64,000 nucleotides of DNA from an uncultured Chitinophagales bacterium (GTDB taxonomy: Bacteria; Bacteroidota; Bacteroidia; Chitinophagales; UBA2359). The DNA lies in NCBI GenBank assembly GCA_937927195.1, contig CALBCY010000094.1, forward strand, positions 16,117 through 80,116, given 5' to 3'. The translations under genes and the position numbers were made by a program. The notes under the pieces are model-generated. The model was not told the DNA's origin. It saw nothing but the letters and a program-made list of their open reading frames with translations, and did not search any database. Within the stretch, counting starts at the first letter, position 1. The number at the start of each line of letters is the position of its first letter. This document shows positions 24,932 through 33,071 of the stretch, piece after piece.

Positions 24932-26131
24932 ATGCCTAATGTATCAACCAGGGGTTTGGAAATGCCGGCTTCCCCTATCCGGAAATTGGTTCCTTTTGCT
25001 GACGAAGCAAAAAAGAAAGGAAAACACATCTTTCACCTAAATATTGGACAACCAGACATCAAAACGCCGAAGGTAATGCTTGATGCGGTTCGAAACTTTG
25101 ATTTGGAGGTTCTCGCTTATCTGCATTCTCAAGGTTCACAGTCCTATCGAGAAAAATTGAGCAAATATTACGCTTCTGTTGGAGTGGATGTAGGGGCAGA
25201 TGATATAATGGTCACAACTGGTGGCTCAGAGGCTTTGCTTTTCGGCTTATTCTCTTGTTTGGATGCCAATGATGAGGTGGTGGTTCCAGAGCCATTTTAC
25301 GCCAACTACAACGGTTTCTCCCGCTCGGGTGGAATAATAGTGAAACCGATTACAGCCAAGATTGAAAATAATTTTGCCCTTCCGCCAATCGAGGCCTTTG
25401 AGCAAGCGATCGGACCTAAAACGAGGGCCATTTTGATTTGTAACCCAAGCAATCCTACCGGCTATTTGTATTCGGAAGAGGAATTGTTGCAATTGCGTGA
25501 AATTGTTTTGAAACACGATTTGTTCTTGTTTGCTGATGAGGTTTATAGAGAATTTGTTTACGATGGTAAAAAACACAAATCTGTTCTCGCATTAAGTGGA
25601 CTAGATCAACATGCCATTTTGATTGATTCAACTTCTAAAAGATACAGTGCTTGCGGTGCGAGATTGGGTGCTTTGGTTTGTAAGAATAAAACGGTTATTG
25701 CCACTGCGATGAAGTTTGCTCAGGCAAGATTAAGTCCTCCAACCTTTAGTGAAATTGCAGCTGAAGCAGCATTGGAAACGCCGGCTTCTTACTTTGAAGA
25801 AGTGGTGGAAGAATACATTGGGAGGAGGAATTTATTGGTGGAAGGATTGAATAAAATCCCAGGAGTTCTGTGTCCAAATCCTGGTGGCGCTTTTTATGCT
25901 TTGGTCCGACTTCCAGTCGCGGATACCGATCACTTTTGTCAGTGGATGCTCGAAAGTTTTGACTACAATGGCAAGACCGTTATGATGGCTCCAGGATCAG
26001 GTTTTTATTCAACTCCAGGACTGGGAAAGAATGAGGTCAGAATAGCTTATGTATTGAACAAATCTGATTTGAAAGAGGCCATAGAATGTATAGCGAAAGC
26101 CTTGGAGGTTTATAAGGAAGTTGAAGTTTAA
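24932..26131 (+). CDS. PLP-dependent class I aminotransferase (aspartate/aromatic type)
   Basis: A 399-residue fold-type I aminotransferase. Recognisable blocks are MPASPIRKLVPFADEAKKKG, HLNIGQPDIKTP, ICNPSNPTGY, LFADEVYREFVYDG and STSKRYSACGARLG, with PLP-binding Lys236; the C-terminal part has NPGGAFYALVRLP and NEVRIAYVLN containing the carboxylate-binding arginine. It most resembles the aspartate/tyrosine aminotransferase group of Bacteroidota; exact amino donor is not determined. The ATG at 24932 is chosen over one at 24908, because 24908 lies within the preceding terminator stem. The 3' end and the bases after it (about 26115-26180) are a run of degenerate AAGTTGAAG repeats. Confidence 0.9.
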   Translation: MPNVSTRGLEMPASPIRKLVPFADEAKKKGKHIFHLNIGQPDIKTPKVMLDAVRNFDLEVLAYLHSQGSQSYREKLSKYYASVGVDVGADDIMVTTGGSEALLFGLFSCLDANDEVVVPEPFYANYNGFSRSGGIIVKPITAKIENNFALPPIEAFEQAIGPKTRAILICNPSNPTGYLYSEEELLQLREIVLKHDLFLFADEVYREFVYDGKKHKSVLALSGLDQHAILIDSTSKRYSACGARLGALVCKNKTVIATAMKFAQARLSPPTFSEIAAEAALETPASYFEEVVEEYIGRRNLLVEGLNKIPGVLCPNPGGAFYALVRLPVADTDHFCQWMLESFDYNGKTVMMAPGSGFYSTPGLGKNEVRIAYVLNKSDLKEAIECIAKALEVYKEVEV

Positions 26132-26304
26132 GAGTAAGTTGAAGTTGAAGAAGAGTAAGTTGAAGAAGAATAAGGATAAGTTTAAACGGTTGGTTTGTGG
26201 AGACGAGTTGTATACAGGGGGGCAACCTTTTTTAATTTAATTGCGTTTTGCCAATAGATGATTGATTCTAAATAATACGATTTAAACAGTTTCAAAAAAA
26301 AACT

Positions 26305-26685
26305 ATGAAAACCTTCAGCATTTTATCTTGTCTCTTATTTTTACTTTTGTGCTCTGCTTGTGAAAAAGACATTGATTTGTGTTCTGAGAATGAAAGTTTT
26401 TGCAGTTTTGTAACAGATGAAAACTTTGGTTCTACTGGTGAAATAATCAATGACTTTCTTGCGGGATTAGACGAAGGAAAGAAGGATGAAAATCTTGAAT
26501 TGCTAAAGGACTGGTTGGCTTGTAAAAGCTGTGTCAATAATGCTGTGATTTTTTGTAATTCTTGCATTCAAACACTTCCAGAGCAAAGTGAATTGACTGT
26601 GGAATTTGTTATCGATGGAGCATTTGTTTCAAAGACTTTAGACATTTCTATGGGCGAACCACTTACATTTAGGAAATATCATTGA
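26305..26685 (+). CDS. Small cysteine-rich lipoprotein, hypothetical
   Basis: I do not recognise this 126-residue protein. The signal peptide MKTFSILSCLLFLLLCSAC ends in a good lipobox, with Cys19 as the lipidated residue. The mature part has paired cysteines in DLCSENESFCSF and in LACKSCVNNAVIFCNSCIQT, which could form disulfides or bind metal, and a C-terminal strand pair ELTVEFVIDGAFVSKTLDIS. It ends 4 bases before the convergent aminotransferase gene. Coding is supported by the classical signal sequence. No homologue is known to me. Confidence 0.72.
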   Translation: MKTFSILSCLLFLLLCSACEKDIDLCSENESFCSFVTDENFGSTGEIINDFLAGLDEGKKDENLELLKDWLACKSCVNNAVIFCNSCIQTLPEQSELTVEFVIDGAFVSKTLDISMGEPLTFRKYH

Positions 26686-26689
26686 ATAC

Positions 26690-27589
26690 TTAAAATGGCA
26701 AAGGTTCTCCAGTAACTTTAATCATTTCATAGAATGCTGCATCTAGTTTTTCTTTAATTTTTAGATTGCTTTTGTCTTTAACTACTCGACCATCAATTTC
26801 GATTACTCTGCTTAGTTCACCCATTGTTCCTGTGGTAAATGCCTCGTCAGCATTGTAAAATTCTGTTAGTGAAATGTCTTTCTCTTTTGCAGGAATGCCA
26901 ATTTTATCAGCCAAGCCCATAACAATCTCGCGTGTTATTCCAGGGAGACAATTGTGGGCGAATGGAGTTAGTAAAACACCATTCTTAACCATAAAGATAT
27001 TGGTTGCATTTGTTTCTGAAAGGAATCCTCTTTCATCCAGCATTACGGCCTCATCGGTTCCAGCGAAGTTGGATTGGATTTTTGCTAAAATATTATTCAA
27101 TAAGTTATTGTGGTGAATTTTGGAATCCAAAAATTGTGGCCCATTTCTTCTGATGTGGCAACTGGATAAGGTGATCTTTTTGTCATAAACTGGTGCTTTC
27201 CATTCGGCTAAAACGATCAACAATGGACCTTGGTCATTTAATCTTGGATCCATGCCAGAAGTGTATTTTATTCCACGACTCAAGCTCAGTCTGATGTGCA
27301 CTCCATCCTTCATTTCATTGGCCTTTAAAGTAGTAAAAATGGCCTTTTTTATTTCCTCCTTAGTTGGTACTTTTTCAAAATGTAAGGCATGTGCAGATTC
27401 CTGCATTCTATTGAGGTGTTTATCCAGAGAAAATATTTTACCATCGTAAATACGAATGCCTTCCCATACACCATCGCCGCCTTGAACTAGACTGTCAAAA
27501 ACAGAGACTTTTGCTTCGTCTCTATGGTATAATTGATCGCCTACCCAAACTTGTAGATCCTTGTTTTTCGGATTAAATTGTTGATGCAT
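26690..27589 (-). CDS. Class IV aminotransferase (IlvE/D-amino-acid aminotransferase-like)
   Basis: A 299-residue fold-type IV PLP enzyme. Motifs: SVFDSLVQGGDGVWEGIRIYDG, RLSLSRGI, LDSKIHHNNLLNNILAK (PLP lysine Lys157), DEAVMLDERGFLSETNATNIF, and LPGITREIVMGLADKIG. It belongs to the short prokaryotic branch that includes branched-chain aminotransferase, D-amino-acid aminotransferase and aminodeoxychorismate lyase. A true ilvE of the long type is present at 9.6 kb, so this copy may have another substrate; a role as 4-amino-4-deoxychorismate lyase (pabC) for the pabB at 3.6 kb is conceivable but not supported by a specific residue. The gene is monocistronic. Confidence 0.85.
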   Translation of the reverse strand: MHQQFNPKNKDLQVWVGDQLYHRDEAKVSVFDSLVQGGDGVWEGIRIYDGKIFSLDKHLNRMQESAHALHFEKVPTKEEIKKAIFTTLKANEMKDGVHIRLSLSRGIKYTSGMDPRLNDQGPLLIVLAEWKAPVYDKKITLSSCHIRRNGPQFLDSKIHHNNLLNNILAKIQSNFAGTDEAVMLDERGFLSETNATNIFMVKNGVLLTPFAHNCLPGITREIVMGLADKIGIPAKEKDISLTEFYNADEAFTTGTMGELSRVIEIDGRVVKDKSNLKIKEKLDAAFYEMIKVTGEPLPF

Positions 27590-27753
27590 GAAATTTTTTT
27601 TGCAAAGTAAGTGTTTTTAAATAAAACGTAAATAGAAAAATCTCATTATTAATAGAATTCGAGGAGAAATAGAAAGCCTATATAAAAGAATCTTAAAATT
27701 CTCTTTATTTAATCAAGATATTTTATCTTTAACTAAGCGCTAATCAAAATTTT

Positions 27754-29331
27754 ATGGCTGAAAAAAAATCTGAGGGAAAATCCAAGTCAGGCGGAGGTTT
27801 CAAACCTACTGTTCTGCTTTATTGGCTTTTTGGAGGTTTTGTCTTGTTTTTCTTTTATCAAAACATGGACAGAATTTTTAAATCTTTGCCTGGAAAATGG
27901 CGTGGAGATTCAAGCTTAACGGCCAAAAAAGATCCACTTGATGTGGCCATTGATGAATTCAGAAGGCATGATACCGAAACTTATATTCCTGAGCGTGAAA
28001 TCAGAGAAGGTTATGATAGGAATCGCGAATACATTGATCGCGAATTAGATCGCACAGTAGATCGTTCAGTAGATCGTCAGTTGGATAGGGCAGGGGATCG
28101 GATTGAGCGTGGTGCGGAATATTTGGAGGATCGTCAAGGGAGAATTGAAGAGCAGGCAGATTTGCGTGAATATCGAGGTGCTTATGACAGAGAATCAGCC
28201 GATAGATATGAGCAAGCTTATCAGGATTATCAAAGATATAAGGATGAGCGTGGAGATTCTTATGAAGTGAGGGATCAGAAGCGTTCTACATCGAGAACTT
28301 TTGATGATAGGAGTGAATCCCGTGATGCAAACCGAGGAATTTATCAAGGCCAAAGTGAGGATTACAAAACGGACAGAAAAAGCAGAGAAGAATTTGACCG
28401 TTCATTTGATGCTTACAATGAAAGGCGATATGAAGAAAGATCTACTTACAGCAATGAAAGTGTTGAGCGAGAAGCATTGCCATTGAGAGAAGAAACGCGT
28501 CCATCTTATGAAGAAGAGACAAGGAGGCAAAGACCTGGCAGGAATGTAAATGGAGGAATTTTCTCAAAGAAGCCTGTTAAGGAAGAATTACAAATCCTCA
28601 GTTGGAACTTGAATGAATTGGGCAGTAGTAAAGATGATTATGAAATTTCTTTCATAGCCAATTTGCTGAAAGATTTTGACATTGTTGCCTTGCAAGAAGT
28701 AGCCACTTCCCGTTATGGACCAGCAGCTGTCGCTCAATTGAAGAATGAGCTTAGTCGTGATGGTGAACGTTGGGATTATGTTGTAAGTGATCCAACATCT
28801 GGAGTAGCATCTGAACGATACGCCTATTTGTGGAAGAGCCAAAATGTAAAAATGGTGAACCGTGCGGTTTTGTTTGATCAGCTTGAAAAGGAGATAGATC
28901 GTGAACCGTTTGTAGCGCGTTTTGAGCAAAGAGGTAAAAAGGGGAGCGACTTTTTGATTAGTAACTTTCATGCCCGTCCAGCTGGTGAAAGCCCAGATTA
29001 TGAAATTGAATTACTGTCCTATATTCATGATTTTTATCCAGAAGATGATGTGATCTTTTTGGGAGATTTTAGTTTGTCTTGGGAGAATAGGGCCTTCAAT
29101 CAATTGAGCAGATTTGGTTATAAACCAGCAATTGAAATAAAGAGCTCTCTTAGGAAAAGAGCTTCTGATGGCTTTTTGTCAAAAGCTTTTGATAATGTAT
29201 TTTATCGACCGAAGTCTTTTAATCTTCGCCATGGTGGTGTTGTCGATTTCATCAGTGAATTCGATTCTTTAGAGGAGGCTCGTCGCTTGTCTGATCATTT
29301 ACCTGTTTGGGTGAGTATTTCCAAGTATTAG
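27754..29331 (+). CDS. Membrane-anchored endonuclease/exonuclease/phosphatase-fold protein with long charged linker
   Basis: A 525-residue protein in three parts. Residues 18-36 are a single membrane span; the charge pattern before it suggests an N-in anchor. Residues about 51-276 are a very charged, probably extended or helical linker rich in Asp, Arg, Glu and Tyr, with a DRxx tetrad rhythm near 95-116. Residues 278-525 are an EEP (DNase I/exonuclease III) fold: Asn285 (LSWNLNE), Glu315 (ALQEV), His406 (SNFHARP), Asp438 in GDFS, and Asp514-His515 in SDHLPVW. The usual GDFN asparagine is replaced by Ser440. The domain resembles Bacteroidota nuclease-like proteins of this fold; whether it cuts DNA, RNA or a phospholipid head group is unknown. 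The gene is a single transcription unit with a TATCTTTA element at 27724-27731. Confidence 0.8.
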   Translation: MAEKKSEGKSKSGGGFKPTVLLYWLFGGFVLFFFYQNMDRIFKSLPGKWRGDSSLTAKKDPLDVAIDEFRRHDTETYIPEREIREGYDRNREYIDRELDRTVDRSVDRQLDRAGDRIERGAEYLEDRQGRIEEQADLREYRGAYDRESADRYEQAYQDYQRYKDERGDSYEVRDQKRSTSRTFDDRSESRDANRGIYQGQSEDYKTDRKSREEFDRSFDAYNERRYEERSTYSNESVEREALPLREETRPSYEEETRRQRPGRNVNGGIFSKKPVKEELQILSWNLNELGSSKDDYEISFIANLLKDFDIVALQEVATSRYGPAAVAQLKNELSRDGERWDYVVSDPTSGVASERYAYLWKSQNVKMVNRAVLFDQLEKEIDREPFVARFEQRGKKGSDFLISNFHARPAGESPDYEIELLSYIHDFYPEDDVIFLGDFSLSWENRAFNQLSRFGYKPAIEIKSSLRKRASDGFLSKAFDNVFYRPKSFNLRHGGVVDFISEFDSLEEARRLSDHLPVWVSISKY

Positions 29332-29536
29332 AAGCTTGCAGGATTGGAGGTTTTGGGTTTTCGGACGGCCACAGCCCTTCCTAGCGCTAGTGCGCCAAGT
29401 TCGACCTCAGCTTTTGGGACGGCAATGAATCGCCTATTGGTTTCGTTTGGTTCGTTGGAATGTCGTTTTTTGCTTGATTAATCGCTTGTGCGATAGTTGC
29501 TCATGGTGTTTGTTCTTGAGATAATTTGTTTTCTTC

Positions 29537-29557
29537 GCTAACAGCTAACAGCCTTTC
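29537..29557. repeat. Short heptanucleotide repeat abutting a stop codon
   Basis: GCTAACA, GCTAACA and GCCTTTC occupy 29537-29557 and end exactly where the minus-strand gene at 29558 stops. The same word family is at 1690-1915, 33031-33071 and 48142-48253. The rest of 29332-29536 contains no recognised feature. Confidence 0.65.
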
Positions 29558-29950
29558 CTAACTTCCAAATCCAATCCTGGTTTGTCCTTTCACTTCTTCA
29601 GATTTGCCCTCTAGCATTTCAAGAATTTTATCCAAAGGGGTTCTTACTTTTTTGATTTCTTTTTTGTCAATTAGTTTCCCTTGTTCGATCAGTTTTAGCC
29701 AATAATCACAAGCTTTTAGAGGTTTCAATGCAGATTGAGCTGCGTTGAATAAAACCTTCGGGCTGCTGTTTTCTTTTATCATATTGGCGTGCATGCCAAT
29801 GGCTGTGGCAGATTTCATGAATTCGCCTAAAATATAATTGTTGCTATCAGGGTCAAGCTTTGTTCTCAAATTTACTGCTGTAAGTGCAAATTGAAAGGAA
29901 ATTTCCTGAATATCTTTTATCGTTATCTTCATCTTATTTTTTTTTGACAT
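29558..29950 (-). CDS. Four-helix-bundle protein (S23/IVS-type family, diverged)
   Basis: A 130-residue helical protein. The pattern FQFALTAVNLRTKLD, then YILGEFMKSATAIGMHANMI and ALKPLKACDYWLKLIEQGKLI follows the four-helix-bundle family first seen in 23S rRNA intervening sequences and related to the Avd accessory protein of diversity-generating retroelements. Here it is free-standing; no reverse transcriptase, template repeat or rRNA is nearby. Start choice is uncertain: ATG at 29950 (used) or at 29932 (MKITIKDIQ); a longer open frame upstream begins with a non-ATG codon and has no family pattern. It lies 25 bases downstream of the DUF389 gene on the same strand... in fact that gene ends at 30045 upstream, so cotranscription is possible. 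Confidence 0.65.
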   Translation of the reverse strand: MSKKNKMKITIKDIQEISFQFALTAVNLRTKLDPDSNNYILGEFMKSATAIGMHANMIKENSSPKVLFNAAQSALKPLKACDYWLKLIEQGKLIDKKEIKKVRTPLDKILEMLEGKSEEVKGQTRIGFGS

Positions 29951-30044
29951 GAAATGTTTGCTTCTAACTATAAGCCAAGTCTGGGATTTCTGATTTTGGA
30001 AAAGATCAACCAATCCCAAAAAAGGAATACCTAAAACCGATTCA

Positions 30045-31433
30045 TCAGTACCTCAATATTGTTAACCCAGAAATCCCATTTTTAGTTTGCATCCACTCTT
30101 TTAATTTCAATTCTGTCTCCTTTAAATTTTTGTTTTTTAAAGCTGTTTGCGACCAAGAAACCAGCAAAACATTTAAACTGTCGATGCTTCCTGTTTTGCT
30201 ATTTTCCAAAGTGGAGGTCAAGGCATATTTTTCCAATTCAGGAAAAAGGATATTCAATTCTTTAGACATTGTAGATCGGGAGAGACTGTCACTTTTTAGT
30301 GATTCAATTTCATTTTGCAGAATGAGAATTTCTTCATTTTGGCTGGATTGCAATTCATTTACTTCCTCTTCCAATTTTTTTAACTGTATGGTTATTTCAT
30401 CATTGTTCTTAGGTGGGTCTTTTAATTGAATTATTTTGACATCACAATTTCTGTTGACATTGTATTTGTTGAATTCAGATTTGTATTGTTCAATCTTTTC
30501 ATCAGGAATGTAATCTTGCCCAACGATGGTTACGGTGAGGTGATCAGTGGTGTCAGTATCGGCAAATTTCCAATCTACCACATTGACTCCTTCTTGGTCA
30601 AAAACGGTGTTGACATAAGTAGCCATTTGTCTATTTTGGCTAGCAGTGCTTAAAATTTCAGTCAGTTTGAAAAAGCTTGGAATGATCAAAAGAACACTAA
30701 AAAAGACCATTATCAAAGTTGTTCTTTGTCTTTCCTTTTTGTTGACATAGGATTTGAATGGAAAGCGCAAAACTCGAACAATGATGTAGGTTGCCAAACT
30801 TACAAAAGTTGAATTTAGGAAAAATAGATAAAAGGAGCCAAGTGCAATGTCCCACTCCATATTGGCAATGCCAAAGCCTGTCACACAAAGTGGAGGAAGT
30901 AGGGCTGTTGCAATGGCAACACCCGGAACGGCATTGATGAGGTCTTTTCTTGAGCCTGCAACAATACCTGCTATTCCACCAAAAAATGCCACCATTACAT
31001 CAAGGAAAGTCGGACTGGTTCTAGCAGCCATTTCAGACGTTAAACTTCCCAAAGGAGTCATTCCAAAATATAAGATACTGGTTAGAAGGCTGACAACAAT
31101 GGCGATCATAAAATGCCTCAGCGAAAGCCAAAGTGTTTTCCGATCATTGATGCCAATTGACATTCCGATGCCCAAAATAGGAGACATTAAGGGGGAAATA
31201 AGCATGGCTCCAATAATAACGGCTGGGGAGTTGGTGTCTAGGCCAATAGAAGCAATGAAAATGGCGCTGATAAGCAACCAGACATTTGCTCCTTTGGTTT
31301 CAATATTTTTGTGGATTTTATCGATGGTCCCTTTTCGATCCAGGCCATCCCGCAAATCCAATATATGAGAAAAGAAATAGGTGGTACTTTCCCACCAACT
31401 TTTCTTCTCAGGTTGTGTTGATTCGTTTGACAT
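30045..31433 (-). CDS. DUF389 family membrane protein
   Basis: A 462-residue inner-membrane protein. About six hydrophobic spans lie between residues 50 and 260, with the family blocks NVWLLISAIFIASIGLDTNS, PAVIIGAMLISPLMSPILGI, GIAGIVAGSRKDLINAVPGV and AIATALLPPLCVTGFGIA. The remaining 200 residues are soluble: an alpha/beta segment (VVDWKFADTDTTDHLTVTIV) and a coiled coil (LKKLEEEVNELQSSQNEEI). DUF389 proteins are widespread and of unknown transport or scaffolding function; the soluble coiled-coil extension is common in Bacteroidota versions. TATCTTTT upstream (minus strand, about 31447) is a partial -7 element. Confidence 0.85.
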   Translation of the reverse strand: MSNESTQPEKKSWWESTTYFFSHILDLRDGLDRKGTIDKIHKNIETKGANVWLLISAIFIASIGLDTNSPAVIIGAMLISPLMSPILGIGMSIGINDRKTLWLSLRHFMIAIVVSLLTSILYFGMTPLGSLTSEMAARTSPTFLDVMVAFFGGIAGIVAGSRKDLINAVPGVAIATALLPPLCVTGFGIANMEWDIALGSFYLFFLNSTFVSLATYIIVRVLRFPFKSYVNKKERQRTTLIMVFFSVLLIIPSFFKLTEILSTASQNRQMATYVNTVFDQEGVNVVDWKFADTDTTDHLTVTIVGQDYIPDEKIEQYKSEFNKYNVNRNCDVKIIQLKDPPKNNDEITIQLKKLEEEVNELQSSQNEEILILQNEIESLKSDSLSRSTMSKELNILFPELEKYALTSTLENSKTGSIDSLNVLLVSWSQTALKNKNLKETELKLKEWMQTKNGISGLTILRY

Positions 31434-31499
31434 TTATGGTTACTAAAAGATAAAATTTAATCTGTAATATAAGAACATAAATGCTGTTGTCCATAGTTT

Positions 31500-31980
31500 T
31501 TATTTTATTAGTTTGTCAAATTCTGAAATCCAATTCCAACTATTCAACTCTATATTTTTGAAAGAGATGCCGACCATTCCTGTTTTTAGGTTTCCAATTA
31601 TCCGTGTTTGGTATCCTGGCCAAGAGCCAGTGTGGTCCACCATTTTACCGTCAGTGTACCAACCATATCCATAATATGATTAACTTCCATCGTTGAGTTC
31701 GGTTTGCGTAAATAACAATTGTTTCGAAGATTCAGATAAAACTTTATTCGAATGAATGGCATTGTACCAAAGAAATAAGTCATTTATGGTCGTTACAACA
31801 CTTCCATCTCCTTGTATTCCAGACAGATAATTTACTCTATCTATATATTCTGTTTTATTTGACTCTGCATTTGTTGGTATTCCATTTTCAATAACATATC
31901 CAATCAGGCAATAATCCATTAAATCGCTTGGGTATGAAATGAAAAATTTGATAAAAATACACAAGCAATTATAGCTGTTG
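31500..31980 (-). pseudogene. Remnant of a serine hydrolase (beta-lactamase-like) gene
   Basis: The reverse strand encodes the C-terminal third of a penicillin-binding-protein/beta-lactamase-like hydrolase: IGYVIENGIP, NYLSGIQGDGSVVTTINDLF, then after an in-frame TAA at 31680-31682 the same frame continues SYYGYGWYTDGKMVDHTGSW and PGYQTRIIGNLKTGMVG to a stop at 31500-31502. The HTGSW motif is the expected KTG-like box. The N-terminal part with SxxK and YxN is missing; instead the frame begins within 20 bases of the dapB stop. So the gene has lost its 5' two thirds and carries a nonsense codon. It sits where many Bacteroidota have lepB after dapB. Confidence 0.75.
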
Positions 31981-32706
31981 CTAAAATCCCAACATGTCTT
32001 TCATTTTAAAAACTCCTTTCTTTCCTTGAATCCATTCTGCTGCCATTATGGCTCCATCGGCAAATCCATCTCTGCTTGTTGCTGAATGTTTGATTTCTAT
32101 TTCATCAATTTTTGAACTGTATTTTATTTCATGCAAACCTTTTACATCGTCCAAGCGATGAGATTTTATGCCCAATTCATCTGAATCATATTGATTGCCT
32201 TTTACCCATTTTTCTTTGCGATTGAGATTCCAGATAATGTCTTCTGCCAATGTAATGGCTGTCCCGCTTGGACTGTCTTTTTTAGTTGTATGATGAGTCT
32301 CTTCGATTTTTACTTCGTATTGCTCATACTTGTTCATCTTCTCAGCCAATTCTTTATTGATGTGGAAGAATATATTCATGCCAATGCTGAAATTTGAAGC
32401 GTAAAGAATGCTTTGATTTTGCTCTTTTGCCATTTCAGAAATATACTTTAGTTTTCCATACCAGCCGGTTGTTCCAACCACAACTGGGACATTTGCCTTA
32501 AAGCATTTTTCAATATTGGCAACTGCTGTTTCTGGAGTACTAAACTCGATGGCTACATCAGCGGCAGAAAGAGCATCGGCACTAAAAGTATGCGCATTGG
32601 CAGAGTCACCTCTCAATATTATTTCGTGTTTTTTGCTGTATTTCTGTTTGATTAAATCATCGATGGTTTGACCCATTTTACCATAACCAATTAGTGCAAT
32701 TTTCAT
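31981..32706 (-). CDS. dapB: 4-hydroxy-tetrahydrodipicolinate reductase
   Basis: NAD(P)H-dependent reductase of the diaminopimelate/lysine pathway, 241 residues, cytoplasmic. The N-terminal Rossmann motif is IALIGYGKMGQTI, followed by VAIEFSTPETAVANIEKCFK and VVVGTTGW. The catalytic block ETHHTTKKDSPSGTAITLAE contains the conserved histidines and the KDxPSGT signature with its substrate-binding lysine. FADGAIMAAEWIQGKKGVF near the end is typical. Length is slightly below the usual 250-270, as is common in this phylum. It belongs to the parA-parB-DUF5683-dapB cluster but is separated from DUF5683 by a MITE-like insertion and a heptad repeat, so it may now rely on its own promoter. Confidence 0.95.
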   Translation of the reverse strand: MKIALIGYGKMGQTIDDLIKQKYSKKHEIILRGDSANAHTFSADALSAADVAIEFSTPETAVANIEKCFKANVPVVVGTTGWYGKLKYISEMAKEQNQSILYASNFSIGMNIFFHINKELAEKMNKYEQYEVKIEETHHTTKKDSPSGTAITLAEDIIWNLNRKEKWVKGNQYDSDELGIKSHRLDDVKGLHEIKYSSKIDEIEIKHSATSRDGFADGAIMAAEWIQGKKGVFKMKDMLGF

Positions 32707-32786
32707 ATAGGTAGATTTTGATGCTAAATTTTAAAGGACAAAGTAATAAGTACAAAATAAAAAGACAACATGTCTCTTGGTATAAT

Positions 32787-32999
32787 AATTCTCTTTTGAG
32801 TACCAGACATTTTCTCAAATTAAAAAAATAGTTTTATTTTGGTCTTATGACCAAAATCGTGGTTGTTTTTTATGCCTATTAAATTAAGCATTTTTGCTTC
32901 GTTTCATAAAAGTTCACTAGGTCCTTTGGTGACAACACCAAAGGAAAGCTGAAAACACCAAAGGAAAGCCATGATTTGTCTAGTACTCAAAATTCTCTT
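32787..32999. mobile_element. MITE-like element with 9-bp target site duplication
   Basis: A 195-base segment (32796-32990) has terminal inverted repeats TTGAGTACCAGACA (32796-32809) and TGTCTAGTACTCAA (32977-32990): 14 bp with one mismatch. It is flanked by perfect direct repeats AATTCTCTT at 32787-32795 and 32991-32999, as expected for a 9-bp target duplication. It encodes no protein. Inside are two palindromes, TTTTGGTC-TTAT-GACCAAAA (32837-32856) and TCCTTTGGTG-ACAA-CACCAAAGGA (32922-32945), and a tandem AACACCAAAGGAAAGC pair. Size, termini and target duplication define a miniature inverted-repeat element moved by a transposase elsewhere. It separates dapB from the DUF5683 gene. Confidence 0.82.
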
Positions 33000-33030
33000 A
33001 TAAATGTATTCTGAATTTCTATCTGAATTT

Positions 33031-33071
33031 CCAATAGCTAAAAGCTAAAGGCCAGGAGCCAAAAGCCAATG
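33031..33071. repeat. Heptanucleotide repeat abutting the DUF5683 stop codon
   Basis: Heptads CCAATA (partial), GCTAAAA, GCTAAAG, GCCAGGA, GCCAAAA, GCCAATG run from 33031 to 33071 in strict register and end directly at the stop codon of the minus-strand gene (33072). In the sense of that gene they read CATTGGC, TTTTGGC and so on, the same orientation as at 1690 and 48142. Confidence 0.85.

Noticed and set aside
26115..26180. Repeated AAGTTGAAG words as part of the heptad family.
   Set aside because: Period is irregular (9-12) and the words differ; seems a local degenerate tandem at the end of the aminotransferase gene.
29558..29950. Possible diversity-generating retroelement because of the Avd-like four-helix-bundle protein.
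   Set aside because: No reverse transcriptase, no template/variable repeat pair and no C-type lectin target nearby.
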